Assembly: GCF_021698975.1 (NCBI RefSeq)
Contig: NZ_SSXA01000015.1
Location: 1 to 61,168, forward strand
DNA from: Blastococcus sp. KM273128
GTDB taxonomy: Bacteria; Actinomycetota; Actinomycetes; Mycobacteriales; Geodermatophilaceae
Length of the DNA: 61,168 nt
Reading direction: 5' to 3'
Position 1 is the first letter of the stretch. Each line of letters begins with the position of its first letter. The notes under the pieces are model-generated. The model had not been told where the DNA came from. It saw only the letters and a list, made by a program, of their open reading frames with translations, and searched no databases. This document shows positions 1-9,822 of this stretch, piece after piece. The position numbers and the translations under genes were made by a program.

Positions 1-135
1 CTGTGAGGGAGCTGGCACCGACGGTAGGTGGACCGCGTCCCGGCGAACAGGGACCGACGTCCCGAACCCGGACGGGACCGTTCCGCACGACGGGGTGCGG
101 ACGAGGGCCAGGAGCCGCACGAAAGGCGCCGAACG

Positions 136-173
136 CCGGGCTTCCCGGACGCACCGGCGCCCGGGAAGCCCGG
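136..173. terminator. Bidirectional hairpin terminator
   Basis: A perfect 13-bp inverted repeat: CCGGGCTTCCCGG at 136-148 pairs with CCGGGAAGCCCGG at 161-173 around a 12-nt loop. It sits 18 bp beyond the stop of the leftward membrane-protein gene, so it is well placed to end that transcript. There is no T-tract, as is common in high-GC actinobacteria. The first 135 bases hold nothing I can support as a gene. Confidence 0.6.
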
Positions 174-190
174 GCGCCGGTGGCGAGGGG

Positions 191-814
191 TCAGGCGGAG
201 GGGCGGGACACCCACCCGGCGGCGGCCATGCCCAGCCCGAACAGGACGGTGCCCGGGATGATGCTCCAGCCCTCGGCCGGCATCGCGGGCACCAGCAGCG
301 CGCCCGCGGTGATGCCCGGGATGGCCAGCGCCGCCCACAGCGGCAGCAGCCGGTGGCGGACCGCGGCGACCGCGACCAGCGCCGGGCCGATCAGGTTCGA
401 GAAACCGGCGACCATCGTGAACGGCAGCATCGCCTCCTCGATCGCGTGGAAGGCGGAGTGGTCGAACAGCGGCCGGACCCACGCCTCCACCACCGCGCCG
501 GCGGGGATGAGCACCATCCCCAGCCACAGCACGCCGAGGCCGACGACGCCGAGCCGCGACCCGCGGAAGCGGCGCAGCAGCACGCCCAGCGAGGCCGCGA
601 TCAGCAGCGCGCCGATGCCGAACAGCACGTGCGCCAGCTCCCAGGTGGCGGCCTGCGTCGCGGCGTCGTCGTGGGTGAGCGGGTGCAGGGCGTTGCCGAC
701 GGCGAACAGCACTCCGCCGGCGACCAGCGCCATCGCCCTCAGCGCGTCGGAGGGGCGGTGGTCGCGGAGCGCGGGGGATGTGGTCGGGGTGGTCAGGGGC
801 AAGGCGGTGGTCAT
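191..814 (-). CDS. Six-helix integral membrane protein of unknown function
   Basis: Encodes 207 residues, starting MTTALPLTT. After a short Thr/Pro-rich N-terminus there are about six hydrophobic segments (roughly residues 27-43, 61-77, 88-108, 125-148, 155-173 and 181-199), so this is an inner-membrane protein. A histidine/glutamate patch (HSAFHAIEEAM) lies between helices 3 and 4. I do not recognise a named family; DUF4386-like or similar small actinobacterial membrane proteins are possible. The start at 814 was chosen because it gives a compact protein beginning just before the first helix. The longer in-frame extension runs through the divergent hemerythrin gene and is an antisense shadow. 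Confidence 0.7.
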   Translation of the reverse strand: MTTALPLTTPTTSPALRDHRPSDALRAMALVAGGVLFAVGNALHPLTHDDAATQAATWELAHVLFGIGALLIAASLGVLLRRFRGSRLGVVGLGVLWLGMVLIPAGAVVEAWVRPLFDHSAFHAIEEAMLPFTMVAGFSNLIGPALVAVAAVRHRLLPLWAALAIPGITAGALLVPAMPAEGWSIIPGTVLFGLGMAAAGWVSRPSA

Positions 815-985
815 GGCGGTCCTCGGACTCGGGGTGCATCGGGTCGGGCGACCCGGTCGGCGCCGACGCTCGCGCCCGCCACTTGCCGGTCGCTGACGGC
901 CGGCTTGCCGCCCCGGCGGCAAGTGGCCCGCAAGTGCGCCCGCGCAGGGTCGGCGCCGACCCCGATCCCCACCGAGGAGCACGCC

Positions 986-1660
986 ATGACCCCCGTCACC
1001 CCGCGCACCGAGGGCGACCCGCGCCCCGACACCCTCGGCATGCGCCTGGCCCACCGCGCGATGCTGCGCGACGTCCGCCGGCTGACCGACCGGCTCCAGC
1101 AGGTCGCCGCCGGCCGCACACCCGTCGACGCGTGGCGGGCGCGAGGCATCGCCGGCTACGTCGCCGACTACTGCGACTCCGTGCACCACCACCACTCGGC
1201 CGAGGACGACGTCCTGTGGCCGGTGCTCGCCGCCTCCGCCGGGCCGTCGGTCGACCTCGGCGAGCTCAGCGACGACCACGCCGCGCTCGACCCGCTGCTC
1301 GAGCGCATCCGCGCCGGCGCCGCCGCCTTCGCCGCCCGCCCGGCCGACGAGGACACCGCCACGGCGCTCGCCGTCGACCTCGCCGAGCTGCGCGACACCC
1401 TCGAGGAGCACATCGCCGACGAGGAGGCCTCGGTGCTCCCGGCCGTCGAGGAGCACGTGTCGGTGCGCGACTGGGCCGCGGTCGAGGCCCGCATCCGGAA
1501 GCGAGCGAAGCTCTCCTTCGAGGTGCCGCGGGTCGTCGACGTCGTGACGCCCGCGGAGCGCGCCGTCCTCGTCGCCGAGGGCGGGCTCGCCGTCCGGCTG
1601 ATGCTGGCGCTGCTGGTGCCGCCGTTCCGCCGCCGGGAGCGCCGCGTGTTCGGGAGCTGA
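986..1660 (+). CDS. Hemerythrin HHE domain protein
   Basis: A 224-residue cytoplasmic protein with a four-helix hemerythrin-like fold. The candidate di-iron ligands are visible in order: His23, the HHHHSAED cluster (67-74), His98 (DDHAALD), and His142/Glu146 (EEHIADEE). Such HHE proteins bind oxygen, nitric oxide or iron, but the substrate here is unknown. The C-terminal 40 residues form an extra basic tail (FRRRERR). The ATG at 986 follows a GAGG ribosome binding site at about 976. It is transcribed divergently from the six-helix membrane protein and convergently with the SARP regulator, one base separating the stops. A second hemerythrin lies at 9819. Confidence 0.85.
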   Translation: MTPVTPRTEGDPRPDTLGMRLAHRAMLRDVRRLTDRLQQVAAGRTPVDAWRARGIAGYVADYCDSVHHHHSAEDDVLWPVLAASAGPSVDLGELSDDHAALDPLLERIRAGAAAFAARPADEDTATALAVDLAELRDTLEEHIADEEASVLPAVEEHVSVRDWAAVEARIRKRAKLSFEVPRVVDVVTPAERAVLVAEGGLAVRLMLALLVPPFRRRERRVFGS

Positions 1661-1661
1661 G

Positions 1662-4600
1662 TCAGAGGCCGACGGCGGCGAGCTCGGCCGCGAGCCGCCG
1701 CCGCACCTCGGCCGCCCCCGCGCGGTGCGCCGCGGCCGCCCCGTCGTCGCCCACCAGCCCGGCGACCTCGGCCAGCGCGTCGTCGACCGGGCCGAGCACC
1801 AGCGTGCCCGAATCCAGCCCGGCGACCCGGCCGGCCCACGGCAGCAGCGCGTCGCGCGCGGCCACGGCCACCGCGACGTCGCCGAGCCGGACGGCGGCGT
1901 GCGCGCGCAGCGTCGTCGTCACCAGCCAGTAGTAGTCGCGGGCGATCGGCCGGCGCCGCGCCCACACCGCCCGGGCGTCGGCCTCGCGCCCGGCGTCCAG
2001 GAACGCGAGGACGACGGCGTCGCCCAGCGCCCCGGGCATCACGCTGTCCAGCCACTCCAGGTCGGGCACCGACGGCGTGAGGTCCCCGCGGGCGAAGCCG
2101 GCCACGAACCGGCCGATCAGCGCCATCAGCCCGCCGTTGGTCTGCCCGGTCTCGGCCAGCCGGGTCGCGATCTCCTCGTAGCGGGCCAGGCCCTCCTCCA
2201 CCCGGCCGGCCAGCACCAGCAGCGCGCCCGCGTGCACGCCCAGCGCACCGAGCACGTGCCCGAGCTGGCCGCTCCCCGACAGCGCCACCGCCCGGTCGCC
2301 GTGCCGCCGGGCGAGCGCCAGGTCGGTGCGCGCCGAGGCGGCGAGGAACAGCAGCCAGTGCGCGACCGCCTGGTGGTCGGGGGCGACGGCCGCGGTCGCG
2401 GCAGCGAGCAGCTCCTCGGCCAGCTCCTCCCGCCGGTCGGCGAGGTCGGGGCCCAGCGCCGCGTACGCCCGCGCGTTCAGCGCCAGGCAGAGCAGCCGCG
2501 GCTGGCCGGGCACCCGACGGGCCAGGGCCAGCGCCTCGGCGCTCGCCCGCTCGGCCCGCGCGTCGTCGACGCCCTCGACCTCGCGGAACAGCGCCACCCA
2601 GAGCCGGGCGCGGACGTCGTCGGGCAGGTCCTCGCCGGCGGGGGTCTCCAGCAGCGCCAGCAGCGGGTCGAGCAGCTCGGGGTCCTGCGCGCCGTCGTCG
2701 CGGACGGTCCACACCAGCGGCGCGTCCCACGTGGCCAGCGCGGCGACGTGCAGGTCGCGGCGGCCCAGCCGGGCGGCGGCCCGCACCGCCAGCCGCTGCT
2801 GCTCCCGGGCGACGACGGCGTTCCCGGCCCGCGCGTGCGCCGGGATCGAGGGCAGCAGCAGCGCGAGCAGCGCCTCGTCGCCGCCCGCCCGCGGCCCGGC
2901 CAGCTCGTGCAACCGCAGCGCGGTCGCCCACTGGCGGGCGGCGTCGGCGTGCGCGCCCAGCCCCTCGGCCTCCCGCGCGGCGGCGACCACGTACCGGACG
3001 GCGTCGGCCGCGGTCGCGGGCCCGGCCGCGGCGACGGCGTGGTGCGCCAGCGTCGTCGCGTCGGCGCCCCGCGCCTCCAGGGCGGCCAGCGCGGCGGCGT
3101 GCACGCGGGCGCGGCGCATGAGCGGCAGGTCCTCGTAGAGGGTGTCGCGCACCAGCGCGTGGCTGAACCGCACCTGCCCCGGCGCCGGCTCCACCAGCAG
3201 CCCGGCGAGGACGGCGGTCTCCAGCGCGTCGAGCAGCTCGTCGGGGTCGTGCCCGGTGACCGCGGCCAGCAGGTCGACGTCGGTCTCGCGGCCCAGCACC
3301 GCCGCCTGGCGCAGCGCGGTCACCGCCGGGCCGGGCAGCCGCTCCACCCGCCGGCGCAGCACCTCCCGCACGCCCGCCGGCACGCTGGTCCGCGCCGCGG
3401 CCGCGCCCTCGGAGACGATCAACCGGGTCAGCTCGCGCACGAAGAGCGGGTTGCCGCCGGTGCGCTCGCGCAGCAGCGCGACGACGTCCGCGGCCGGCTG
3501 CTCCAGCCCGTGGGCGCGGGCGAGGACGGCGACCCCGGCCGCGTCGAGCCCGCCCAGCGACAGGTGCGCCGCGGTCGCGGTGGCCAGCGCCGCCCGGGTC
3601 GCGGCGAGCGCGTCGTCGTCCTCGGTCGTGCGGTGGGTGGCCAGCACCAGCACCGGCTGCCCGCCGAGACGGCCGACCACCTGGCGCAGCAGCTGCAGAG
3701 TGAGGTCGTCGGCGCGGTGCACGTCGTCCAGCACGACCAGCAGCGGCTGCCCACCGGCCGCGGCCGCGAGCCGGTCGGCCACCGACCGGGCCAGCTGGAA
3801 CGGGTTGCCGTCCTCGGGCAGCGCGGCGTCGTCCAGCTCGCGCACGACCTCGCTCCACGGCCAGGCCGGCGGCGCCCCCTCCACCTCGGGGCAGCGGCCC
3901 CACGCGGTGCGCCAGCCCCGCCGGCGCAGCTCGCCGGTCACCGCCTCGACCAGGGTGGTCTTGCCCGCGCCCGCCTCGCCGCCGATCCAGACCACCCGGG
4001 CGCCGGAGCGCGCCTCGCCGGCCGCGGCGAGCAGCCGGCCCAGCTCGGCGGTGCGGCCGACCGACGGGGGAGCGGGTGCCGGTGCCGGCGTCGGGGGAGC
4101 CGGCGCGGGCGGGGGCACGACCGCGGCCGGCGCGTCGAGCCCGGGGTCCTGCGCGAGAAGCGCCGCCTCCAGCTCCCGCAGCTCGCGGCCGGGGTCGACG
4201 CCGAGCTCGTCGGCCAGGTGCTCGCGGGCCCGGCGCAGCACGCCCAGCGCGTCGCCCTGCCGCCCGCCGCGGTAGAGGGCCAGCGCCAGCAGCCGCACCG
4301 CGCGCTCGCGGCCGGGGTGCTCGCGCACCAGCCGGTCGAGCTCCGGGACGACGGCGCCGGCGCGGCCGAGGTCGAGGTCGGCCTCCGCGCGGGCCTCCAG
4401 CGCGGTGAGCCGCAGCTCGTCGAGGCGGGCCACCTCCGGTGCCGCCCACGCGGTGTCGGCGACCTCGGCGTAGGCCGCCCCGCGCCAGCAGGCCAGCGCC
4501 CGGTCCAGCAGGTCGCGGCGGGCGGCGGCGCCGGCCCCGCCCTGCGCCCGGACGACCAGGTCGGCGAAGCGCCAGGCGTCCACCGCCTCGCGCGGCAGGT

Positions 4601-4916
4601 GCAGCGCGTAGCCGGGGGCGCGGCTGACCAGCACCGTCGCCTCGGTCCGGGTGCGGCGGCCCGGCTCCAGGGCCCGGCGCAGGTGCGAGACGTGCACCTG
4701 CAGCGAGGCCAGCGCCTTGGGCGGCGGCTCGCCGTCCCACAGGTCGTCGACGATCCGGTCGGTGGAGACGACGTCGCCGCCGGCCACCGCCAGCCGGGCG
4801 AGCACCGAGCGCTGCCGCGGCCCGCCCAGCACCGCGGGCGCGCCGGCCACCGCCGCCCGCAGCGGGCCCAGGAACGAGAGCTCGACGGGGGGCGCGTCGG
4901 GGAGCGGCGAGGCCAT
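1662..4916 (-). CDS. SARP/AfsR-type transcriptional regulator with AAA domain
   Basis: A 1084-residue regulator. Residues 10-107 form an OmpR-like winged-helix DNA-binding domain; 115-255 form the bacterial transcriptional activation (BTAD) helical repeat; a Pro/Ala-rich linker (about 260-285) leads to an AAA/NTPase domain with Walker A GGEAGAGKTT (312-321) and Walker B LLVVLDDVHRAD. The last 500 residues are TPR-like helices. This is the architecture of AfsR-like activators of secondary metabolism or stress genes, in which ATP binding gates DNA binding. The target is unknown, as no biosynthetic cluster adjoins it. The ATG at 4916 starts just before the wHTH; the gene is divergent from the NUDIX gene with 63 bp between. 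Confidence 0.88.
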   Translation of the reverse strand: MASPLPDAPPVELSFLGPLRAAVAGAPAVLGGPRQRSVLARLAVAGGDVVSTDRIVDDLWDGEPPPKALASLQVHVSHLRRALEPGRRTRTEATVLVSRAPGYALHLPREAVDAWRFADLVVRAQGGAGAAARRDLLDRALACWRGAAYAEVADTAWAAPEVARLDELRLTALEARAEADLDLGRAGAVVPELDRLVREHPGRERAVRLLALALYRGGRQGDALGVLRRAREHLADELGVDPGRELRELEAALLAQDPGLDAPAAVVPPPAPAPPTPAPAPAPPSVGRTAELGRLLAAAGEARSGARVVWIGGEAGAGKTTLVEAVTGELRRRGWRTAWGRCPEVEGAPPAWPWSEVVRELDDAALPEDGNPFQLARSVADRLAAAAGGQPLLVVLDDVHRADDLTLQLLRQVVGRLGGQPVLVLATHRTTEDDDALAATRAALATATAAHLSLGGLDAAGVAVLARAHGLEQPAADVVALLRERTGGNPLFVRELTRLIVSEGAAAARTSVPAGVREVLRRRVERLPGPAVTALRQAAVLGRETDVDLLAAVTGHDPDELLDALETAVLAGLLVEPAPGQVRFSHALVRDTLYEDLPLMRRARVHAAALAALEARGADATTLAHHAVAAAGPATAADAVRYVVAAAREAEGLGAHADAARQWATALRLHELAGPRAGGDEALLALLLPSIPAHARAGNAVVAREQQRLAVRAAARLGRRDLHVAALATWDAPLVWTVRDDGAQDPELLDPLLALLETPAGEDLPDDVRARLWVALFREVEGVDDARAERASAEALALARRVPGQPRLLCLALNARAYAALGPDLADRREELAEELLAAATAAVAPDHQAVAHWLLFLAASARTDLALARRHGDRAVALSGSGQLGHVLGALGVHAGALLVLAGRVEEGLARYEEIATRLAETGQTNGGLMALIGRFVAGFARGDLTPSVPDLEWLDSVMPGALGDAVVLAFLDAGREADARAVWARRRPIARDYYWLVTTTLRAHAAVRLGDVAVAVAARDALLPWAGRVAGLDSGTLVLGPVDDALAEVAGLVGDDGAAAAHRAGAAEVRRRLAAELAAVGL

Positions 4917-4979
4917 GGCGGGGGGCAACGTAGCCGATCCACGGCCGGGCGTCCCACGGTTTCTGCCAGGCTGACGCTC

Positions 4980-5453
4980 GTGCCGCCCGTCCGCAGCTCC
5001 GGGATCCTGCTGTACCGCCGCGGCGCGGGCGGCGTCGAGGTGCTGCTCGGCCACATGGGCGGGCCGTTCTGGGCGCGCAGGGACGAGGGCGCCTGGTCGA
5101 TCCCCAAGGGCGAGCACGAAGCGGGCGAGGAGGGGGAGGCCGCCGCGCGCCGGGAGTTCGCCGAGGAGCTCGGCCTGCCGGTGCCGGACGCGGAGCTGCA
5201 CCCGCTCGGCGAGCTGCGCGGCCGCAAGCTGCTCGCCGTCTGGGCGGCCGAGGGCGACCTCGACCCCGGCGCGGTCACCAGCGGCACCTTCCCGCTGGAG
5301 TGGCCGCCGCGGTCGGGGCGCGTGCAGGAGTTCCCGGAGATCGACCGGGCCGCCTGCTTCGACCTCGCCGCCGCGCGGGCCAAGCTGGTGAAGGCCCAGC
5401 TGCCGTTCCTCGACCGGCTCGCTGCGCACCTGGCCGTGCACCCCGCCGGCTGA
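4980..5453 (+). CDS. NUDIX hydrolase
   Basis: A 157-residue NUDIX domain protein. The Nudix box GX5EX7REUXEEXGU is complete: G-EHEAG-E-EGEAAAR-REFAEELG-L, at about residues 45-67. The sequence around it (WARRDEGAWSIPKGE) resembles the MutT/Ap4A-hydrolase-like group that cleaves nucleoside diphosphate-X substrates, but the exact substrate cannot be read from sequence. The GTG at 4980 was chosen because it directly precedes the first beta strand (VRSSGILLYRR). Only 63 bp separate it from the divergent SARP regulator, so the two probably share a promoter region. Confidence 0.85.
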   Translation: MPPVRSSGILLYRRGAGGVEVLLGHMGGPFWARRDEGAWSIPKGEHEAGEEGEAAARREFAEELGLPVPDAELHPLGELRGRKLLAVWAAEGDLDPGAVTSGTFPLEWPPRSGRVQEFPEIDRAACFDLAAARAKLVKAQLPFLDRLAAHLAVHPAG

Positions 5454-5520
5454 CCACTGCGAGGGGGGTCACCCCCTGCCGGGTCTCAAGGTCGGACCGC
5501 GCGGTTCCGATGTCCTGGCC

Positions 5521-6519
<999 letters not shown>

Positions 6520-6711
6520 CGAACCCGCAGGTCAGACTTCCGTCGCGGACCGGTTCCCGAACCGGGTCACGCAGGAAACCCGGGTGCGTCGCGGTCGGTG
6601 ACGGCGCGCAGATCCGTGATCTCGGCGAGACGAGATGCTTGCCTCCCGCACCGATCTCCCTGGCAGGTTCCCCCGCGTTCCACGGGGGAGTCGATCGAGG
6701 GAGAACGAGGG

Positions 6712-7812
6712 ATGCGGTACTTCAAGGCGGCGGCGGGTGCAGCCGCGGCCATGGCGCTGGTCGTCGTGTCACCGACGGCGGCCGGTGCCGACGACGGCAC
6801 GGGGCACGCCCCGCACGGGGACGTCACCACCGTCGTCGGTGGGCTCGACGGACCACGGCAGCTGAGCGAGTACAAGGGGCGCCGGCTGATCGTCGCCGAG
6901 TCCGACACGGGGGAGGTGAGCTGGATCGACCCGCGCGGGGGGCGGTCCGCGACCATCCTCTCCGGCCTGGGCAACGCCCAGGGCGTCGACTACGTGCGCG
7001 GCCTGATCTACGTCGCGATCGGCGAGTTCGCCGGTCCGCCGGAGGCCGGCGAGGGCCTGCCCAGCCAGCAGGTGGTCGAGGCGACGCCGGGCGGGGAGAT
7101 CCTCCGCACCTGGGACCTGCTGCAGTACGAGCTCGACAACAACCCCGACGGCCAGGTCCAGCTGGTCGACGGTGAGCCCGTCGACGCGCTGTCCAACCCG
7201 TTCTCGGTGCTCGCCCAGCCGCACCGGATCCTCGTCTCCGACGCCGGGGCGAACGCCGTCCTCTCCATCGACCGCAGGTCCGGGGAGATCAGCACCTTCT
7301 TCGTCCCGCCGGTGGTGGACGACGTCGAGGGGTGCGTGGGCGCGCCGAACAACCCCGGCACGACCGGCTGCGACCCGGTGCCCACGGAGATCACCGAGGG
7401 GCCGGACGGGAAGATCTACGTCGGCACGCTGGGTGCGGAGGTGCCCGGGGCGGCCCGGGTCTACGTGCTCGACCAGCACGGCAACCAGGTCGGCGCGATC
7501 GAGGGCCTGACCAGCGTCACCGGGGTGGCCGTGGACCGGAAGGGCACGGTCTACGTGTCCAACGTGCTCGAGGGCGCGCCGATGGGTGAGGGCCCGCCGC
7601 CGGAGGGCTTCGACCCCTCGTCGGTCGGTGAGCTGACCCGCATCGAGCGGAACGGCGACCGCGCCACCGCCCAGGTGACCATGCCGACCGGCCTGGAGAT
7701 CGAGGCCGGCGACCTGTACGCCTCGGCGTGGAGCATCGCCGCGTTCCTCGGCATCCCGTCGGCCGGGGAGATCCAGAAGGTCGGGCCGGGGGCGTTCACC
7801 CCGGCACCCTGA
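6712..7812 (+). CDS. Secreted ScyD/ScyE-like beta-propeller protein
   Basis: A 366-residue exported protein. An N-terminal signal peptide (MRYFKAAAGAAAAMALVVV, cleavage near TAAGA at about 25) is followed by NHL-type propeller repeats with motifs such as GPRQLSEYKG, GNAQGVDYVRGLIYVAIGE, EGPDGKIYVGTLG and VTGVAVDRKGTVYVSN. It matches the ScyD/ScyE family, named after cyanobacterial scytonemin genes but common in actinobacteria with no known pigment role. No enzyme residues can be assigned. The ATG at 6712 has the GAGG element of gagaacgaggg just upstream. The 190 bp before it contain a small imperfect hairpin near 6548 that may end the cyclase transcript. Confidence 0.8.
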   Translation: MRYFKAAAGAAAAMALVVVSPTAAGADDGTGHAPHGDVTTVVGGLDGPRQLSEYKGRRLIVAESDTGEVSWIDPRGGRSATILSGLGNAQGVDYVRGLIYVAIGEFAGPPEAGEGLPSQQVVEATPGGEILRTWDLLQYELDNNPDGQVQLVDGEPVDALSNPFSVLAQPHRILVSDAGANAVLSIDRRSGEISTFFVPPVVDDVEGCVGAPNNPGTTGCDPVPTEITEGPDGKIYVGTLGAEVPGAARVYVLDQHGNQVGAIEGLTSVTGVAVDRKGTVYVSNVLEGAPMGEGPPPEGFDPSSVGELTRIERNGDRATAQVTMPTGLEIEAGDLYASAWSIAAFLGIPSAGEIQKVGPGAFTPAP

Positions 7813-7829
7813 TCCGCCGGTAGGGCCGT

Positions 7830-7864
7830 CGAGGGCGGTCGGGGGTGGTCCCCGGCCGCCCTCG
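7830..7864. terminator. Hairpin between convergent genes
   Basis: A 15-bp stem with a single T-G wobble: CGAGGGCGGTCGGGG at 7830-7844 against CCCCGGCCGCCCTCG at 7850-7864, with a 5-nt loop. It sits exactly between two converging genes and can serve both. Confidence 0.65.
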
Positions 7865-7882
7865 CGGTCGTCCGGGGCGGGG

Positions 7883-8782
7883 TCAGGGCAACCCGGCGTG
7901 CGGGACGGCGACCTCGGTGGACAGCAGCACGGCCTCGCGCGCGGCCGAGCGGGTGTGCTCGTAGAAGTCGGGCGCGCAGCACAGCAGCAGGGTGCGGCCG
8001 TCGTCGCCACCGAGCGCGCAGGCGTAGACGCCCAGGCCGTCGGGTGCGGCGATCTCGTCGACCACCTGGCCGCCGGGCGCGACCCGCAGCAGGCGGGAAC
8101 CCAGGCCGTCGGCCACCCACACGTGCCCCTCGGCGTCCAGCGTGCAGCCGTCCGGGGCGACGGCGACCTGGGCGATCAGCTCCTCGACCGACCCGCCCTC
8201 GGGGACCGGGCCGAACTCCGCCCACGTGCGCCGCGGGCCGAGCGAGCCGTCGGGGGCGATGTCGAAGGCGGAGAAGCGGTTGCCCCAGGTCTCGCCGACG
8301 ACCAGCGTGCCGCCGTCGGGGGTGATGACCGAGCCGTTCGGGAAGCGCAGCCCCTCGGCGGCGACGCTCACCGTGCCGTCGGGGTCGACCCGCTTGAGCG
8401 ATGCCGGGGCGGGCGCGCCACCGCCCATGAGGTCGAAGCCGAAGTCGCCGACGTAGGCCCGGCCGGCGGCGTCGACCACCATGTCGTTGAGCAGCCCGCC
8501 GCAGACGGCGGAGAGGTCGGCGTGGGTGCTCACCTCGCCGTCGGTGACCCGCAGCAGCCGCTGGTCCTTCATGGACACGACCAGCAGCGAGCCGTCGGGC
8601 AGCCAGCCCAGGCCCGACGGCTGGTTCTCCACCTCGAGGACGACGGTCTCCGGGCCACCCGGGGCCACCCGGCTCACGGTGCGACGGTAGAAGTCCGACA
8701 CCCACCACTGCCCGTCGCGCCACCGCGGACCCTCGAAGAAGGAGCCGCCCTCCAGCACCGTCCGGAACGCTCGATCAGCCAT
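7883..8782 (-). CDS. SMP-30/gluconolactonase-family hydrolase
   Basis: A 299-residue cytoplasmic six-bladed beta-propeller of the SMP-30/gluconolactonase/LRE family. Characteristic blades are visible: LEGGSFFEGPRWRDGQWWVSDF near the N-terminus (the Glu is a metal ligand in the family), NQPSGLGWLPDGSLLVVS, GLLNDMVVDAAGRAYVGDFG, FPNGSVITPDGGTLVVGET and CTLDAEGHVWVAD. These supply the usual Glu/Asn/Asn/Asp metal site, so it probably acts on a lactone or related ester. The ATG at 8782 was preferred to a 33-residue upstream extension that is Arg/Gly-rich and shows no homology. It converges with the ScyD-like gene. Confidence 0.85.
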   Translation of the reverse strand: MADRAFRTVLEGGSFFEGPRWRDGQWWVSDFYRRTVSRVAPGGPETVVLEVENQPSGLGWLPDGSLLVVSMKDQRLLRVTDGEVSTHADLSAVCGGLLNDMVVDAAGRAYVGDFGFDLMGGGAPAPASLKRVDPDGTVSVAAEGLRFPNGSVITPDGGTLVVGETWGNRFSAFDIAPDGSLGPRRTWAEFGPVPEGGSVEELIAQVAVAPDGCTLDAEGHVWVADGLGSRLLRVAPGGQVVDEIAAPDGLGVYACALGGDDGRTLLLCCAPDFYEHTRSAAREAVLLSTEVAVPHAGLP

Positions 8783-8883
8783 GCCGCGGGACGCTACGAC
8801 CATCCGCCCCCGCCGACCACCTGCCGTTTTCCCCTCCGCCGTCCTGGGCACGGTCGGTCCATGGCGACGGAAGACGTGCACCG

Positions 8884-9822
8884 GTGAGCGTCCGCGGCCT
8901 GCTGGAGCGCCTGACGAGCCGGGTGGAGGCGCTGCAGGTGCTCGACACGCCCGGCTACCAGCTGGAGCACGGGGTCTCGCTGACCTTCCTGCTGGCCGGC
9001 CGCTGGGCCCGCCCGCTGCAGGACCTGCTGCACGGCGTCTGGCTCGGCCACCCCCTCCACCCGGTCCTGGTCACGGTGCCGGTCGGTGCGTGGAGCGCGG
9101 CGGCCCTGCTCGACGGCCTGGACGCCTCCGGCCGTGGCGGACCGGGTGCGGCGCAGGCGGCCCGCGCGGTGGTGGGGCTGGGCATCGCCGGCGGGGTCGG
9201 GTCGGTCGCGACCGGGTTGACCGACTGGCAGCACGCCCACGACGAGGCGCGCCGGGTCGGGATGGTGCACGGTGCGCTCAACAGCGCAGCGCTGGCGCTC
9301 TACGCCTGGTCCTTCGCCGACCGGGGCCGCGGGCGCGCCGGGCGGGCGCGGGTGACAGCCGCCGCCGGCTACGGCCTCGTGCTCGCCAGCAGCTACCTGG
9401 GCGGGGTCCTCTCCTACCGGCACCGGCTCGGCGTCGACCACTCCGCGGCCGGCCGCGAGCCGCGCGTGTTCACCCCGGTGGCCCGGCTCGCCGACCTGCC
9501 CGACCGCGAGCCGGTCGAGGTGGCGGCCGACGGGGTCCCGGTGGTGCTGGTCCGCACCGACGAGGAGGTGCGGGCGCTCGCCGGGCGCTGCCCGCACCTG
9601 GGCGGCCCGATGGCCGAGGGGTGGCTGCACCGCGACGAGCTGGTCTGCCCCTGGCACGGGTCGCGGTTCGACGTCGGCACCGGGGAGCCGGCGCAGGGGC
9701 CGGCGACGGCGCCGCTGCCCTGCTACGACACCCGGGTCCGCGACGGCGCGGTCGAGGTGCGGCGGCGGGCCCGCTGGCGCACCCCGACGGCGGTCACGAC
9801 GGTGGAGGAGGCATCCCGGTGA
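8884..9822 (+). CDS. DUF2231 membrane / Rieske 2Fe-2S fusion protein
   Basis: A 312-residue protein. Residues 30-180 are a DUF2231-type membrane domain with four helices and the typical WLGHPLHPVLVTVPVGAW and ATGLTDW motifs. Residues 195-300 form a soluble Rieske domain with the cluster ligands Cys236/His238 (CPHLGG) and Cys255/His258 (CPWHGS). It is probably a membrane-bound electron carrier. GTG start at 8884. A micro-frame beginning with ATG at 8861 (MATEDVHR) stops on the TGA that overlaps this GTG, so its translation could feed into the gene. The downstream hemerythrin overlaps by 4 bp (GTGA), implying co-translation of a redox pair. Confidence 0.88.
   Translation: MSVRGLLERLTSRVEALQVLDTPGYQLEHGVSLTFLLAGRWARPLQDLLHGVWLGHPLHPVLVTVPVGAWSAAALLDGLDASGRGGPGAAQAARAVVGLGIAGGVGSVATGLTDWQHAHDEARRVGMVHGALNSAALALYAWSFADRGRGRAGRARVTAAAGYGLVLASSYLGGVLSYRHRLGVDHSAAGREPRVFTPVARLADLPDREPVEVAADGVPVVLVRTDEEVRALAGRCPHLGGPMAEGWLHRDELVCPWHGSRFDVGTGEPAQGPATAPLPCYDTRVRDGAVEVRRRARWRTPTAVTTVEEASR

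Noticed and set aside
1..135. A partial gene at the left edge
   Set aside because: No frame in this stretch shows homology or clear codon bias; CTGTGA at the edge may be the last codons of an upstream gene but this cannot be shown.
1168..4740. Very long frames opposite or overlapping real genes, such as those at 1168-4740, 1725-5453, 12296-15625 and 29719-33159
   Set aside because: They are Arg/Ala/Gly/Pro-rich antisense or alternative-frame shadows produced by high GC, without domains.
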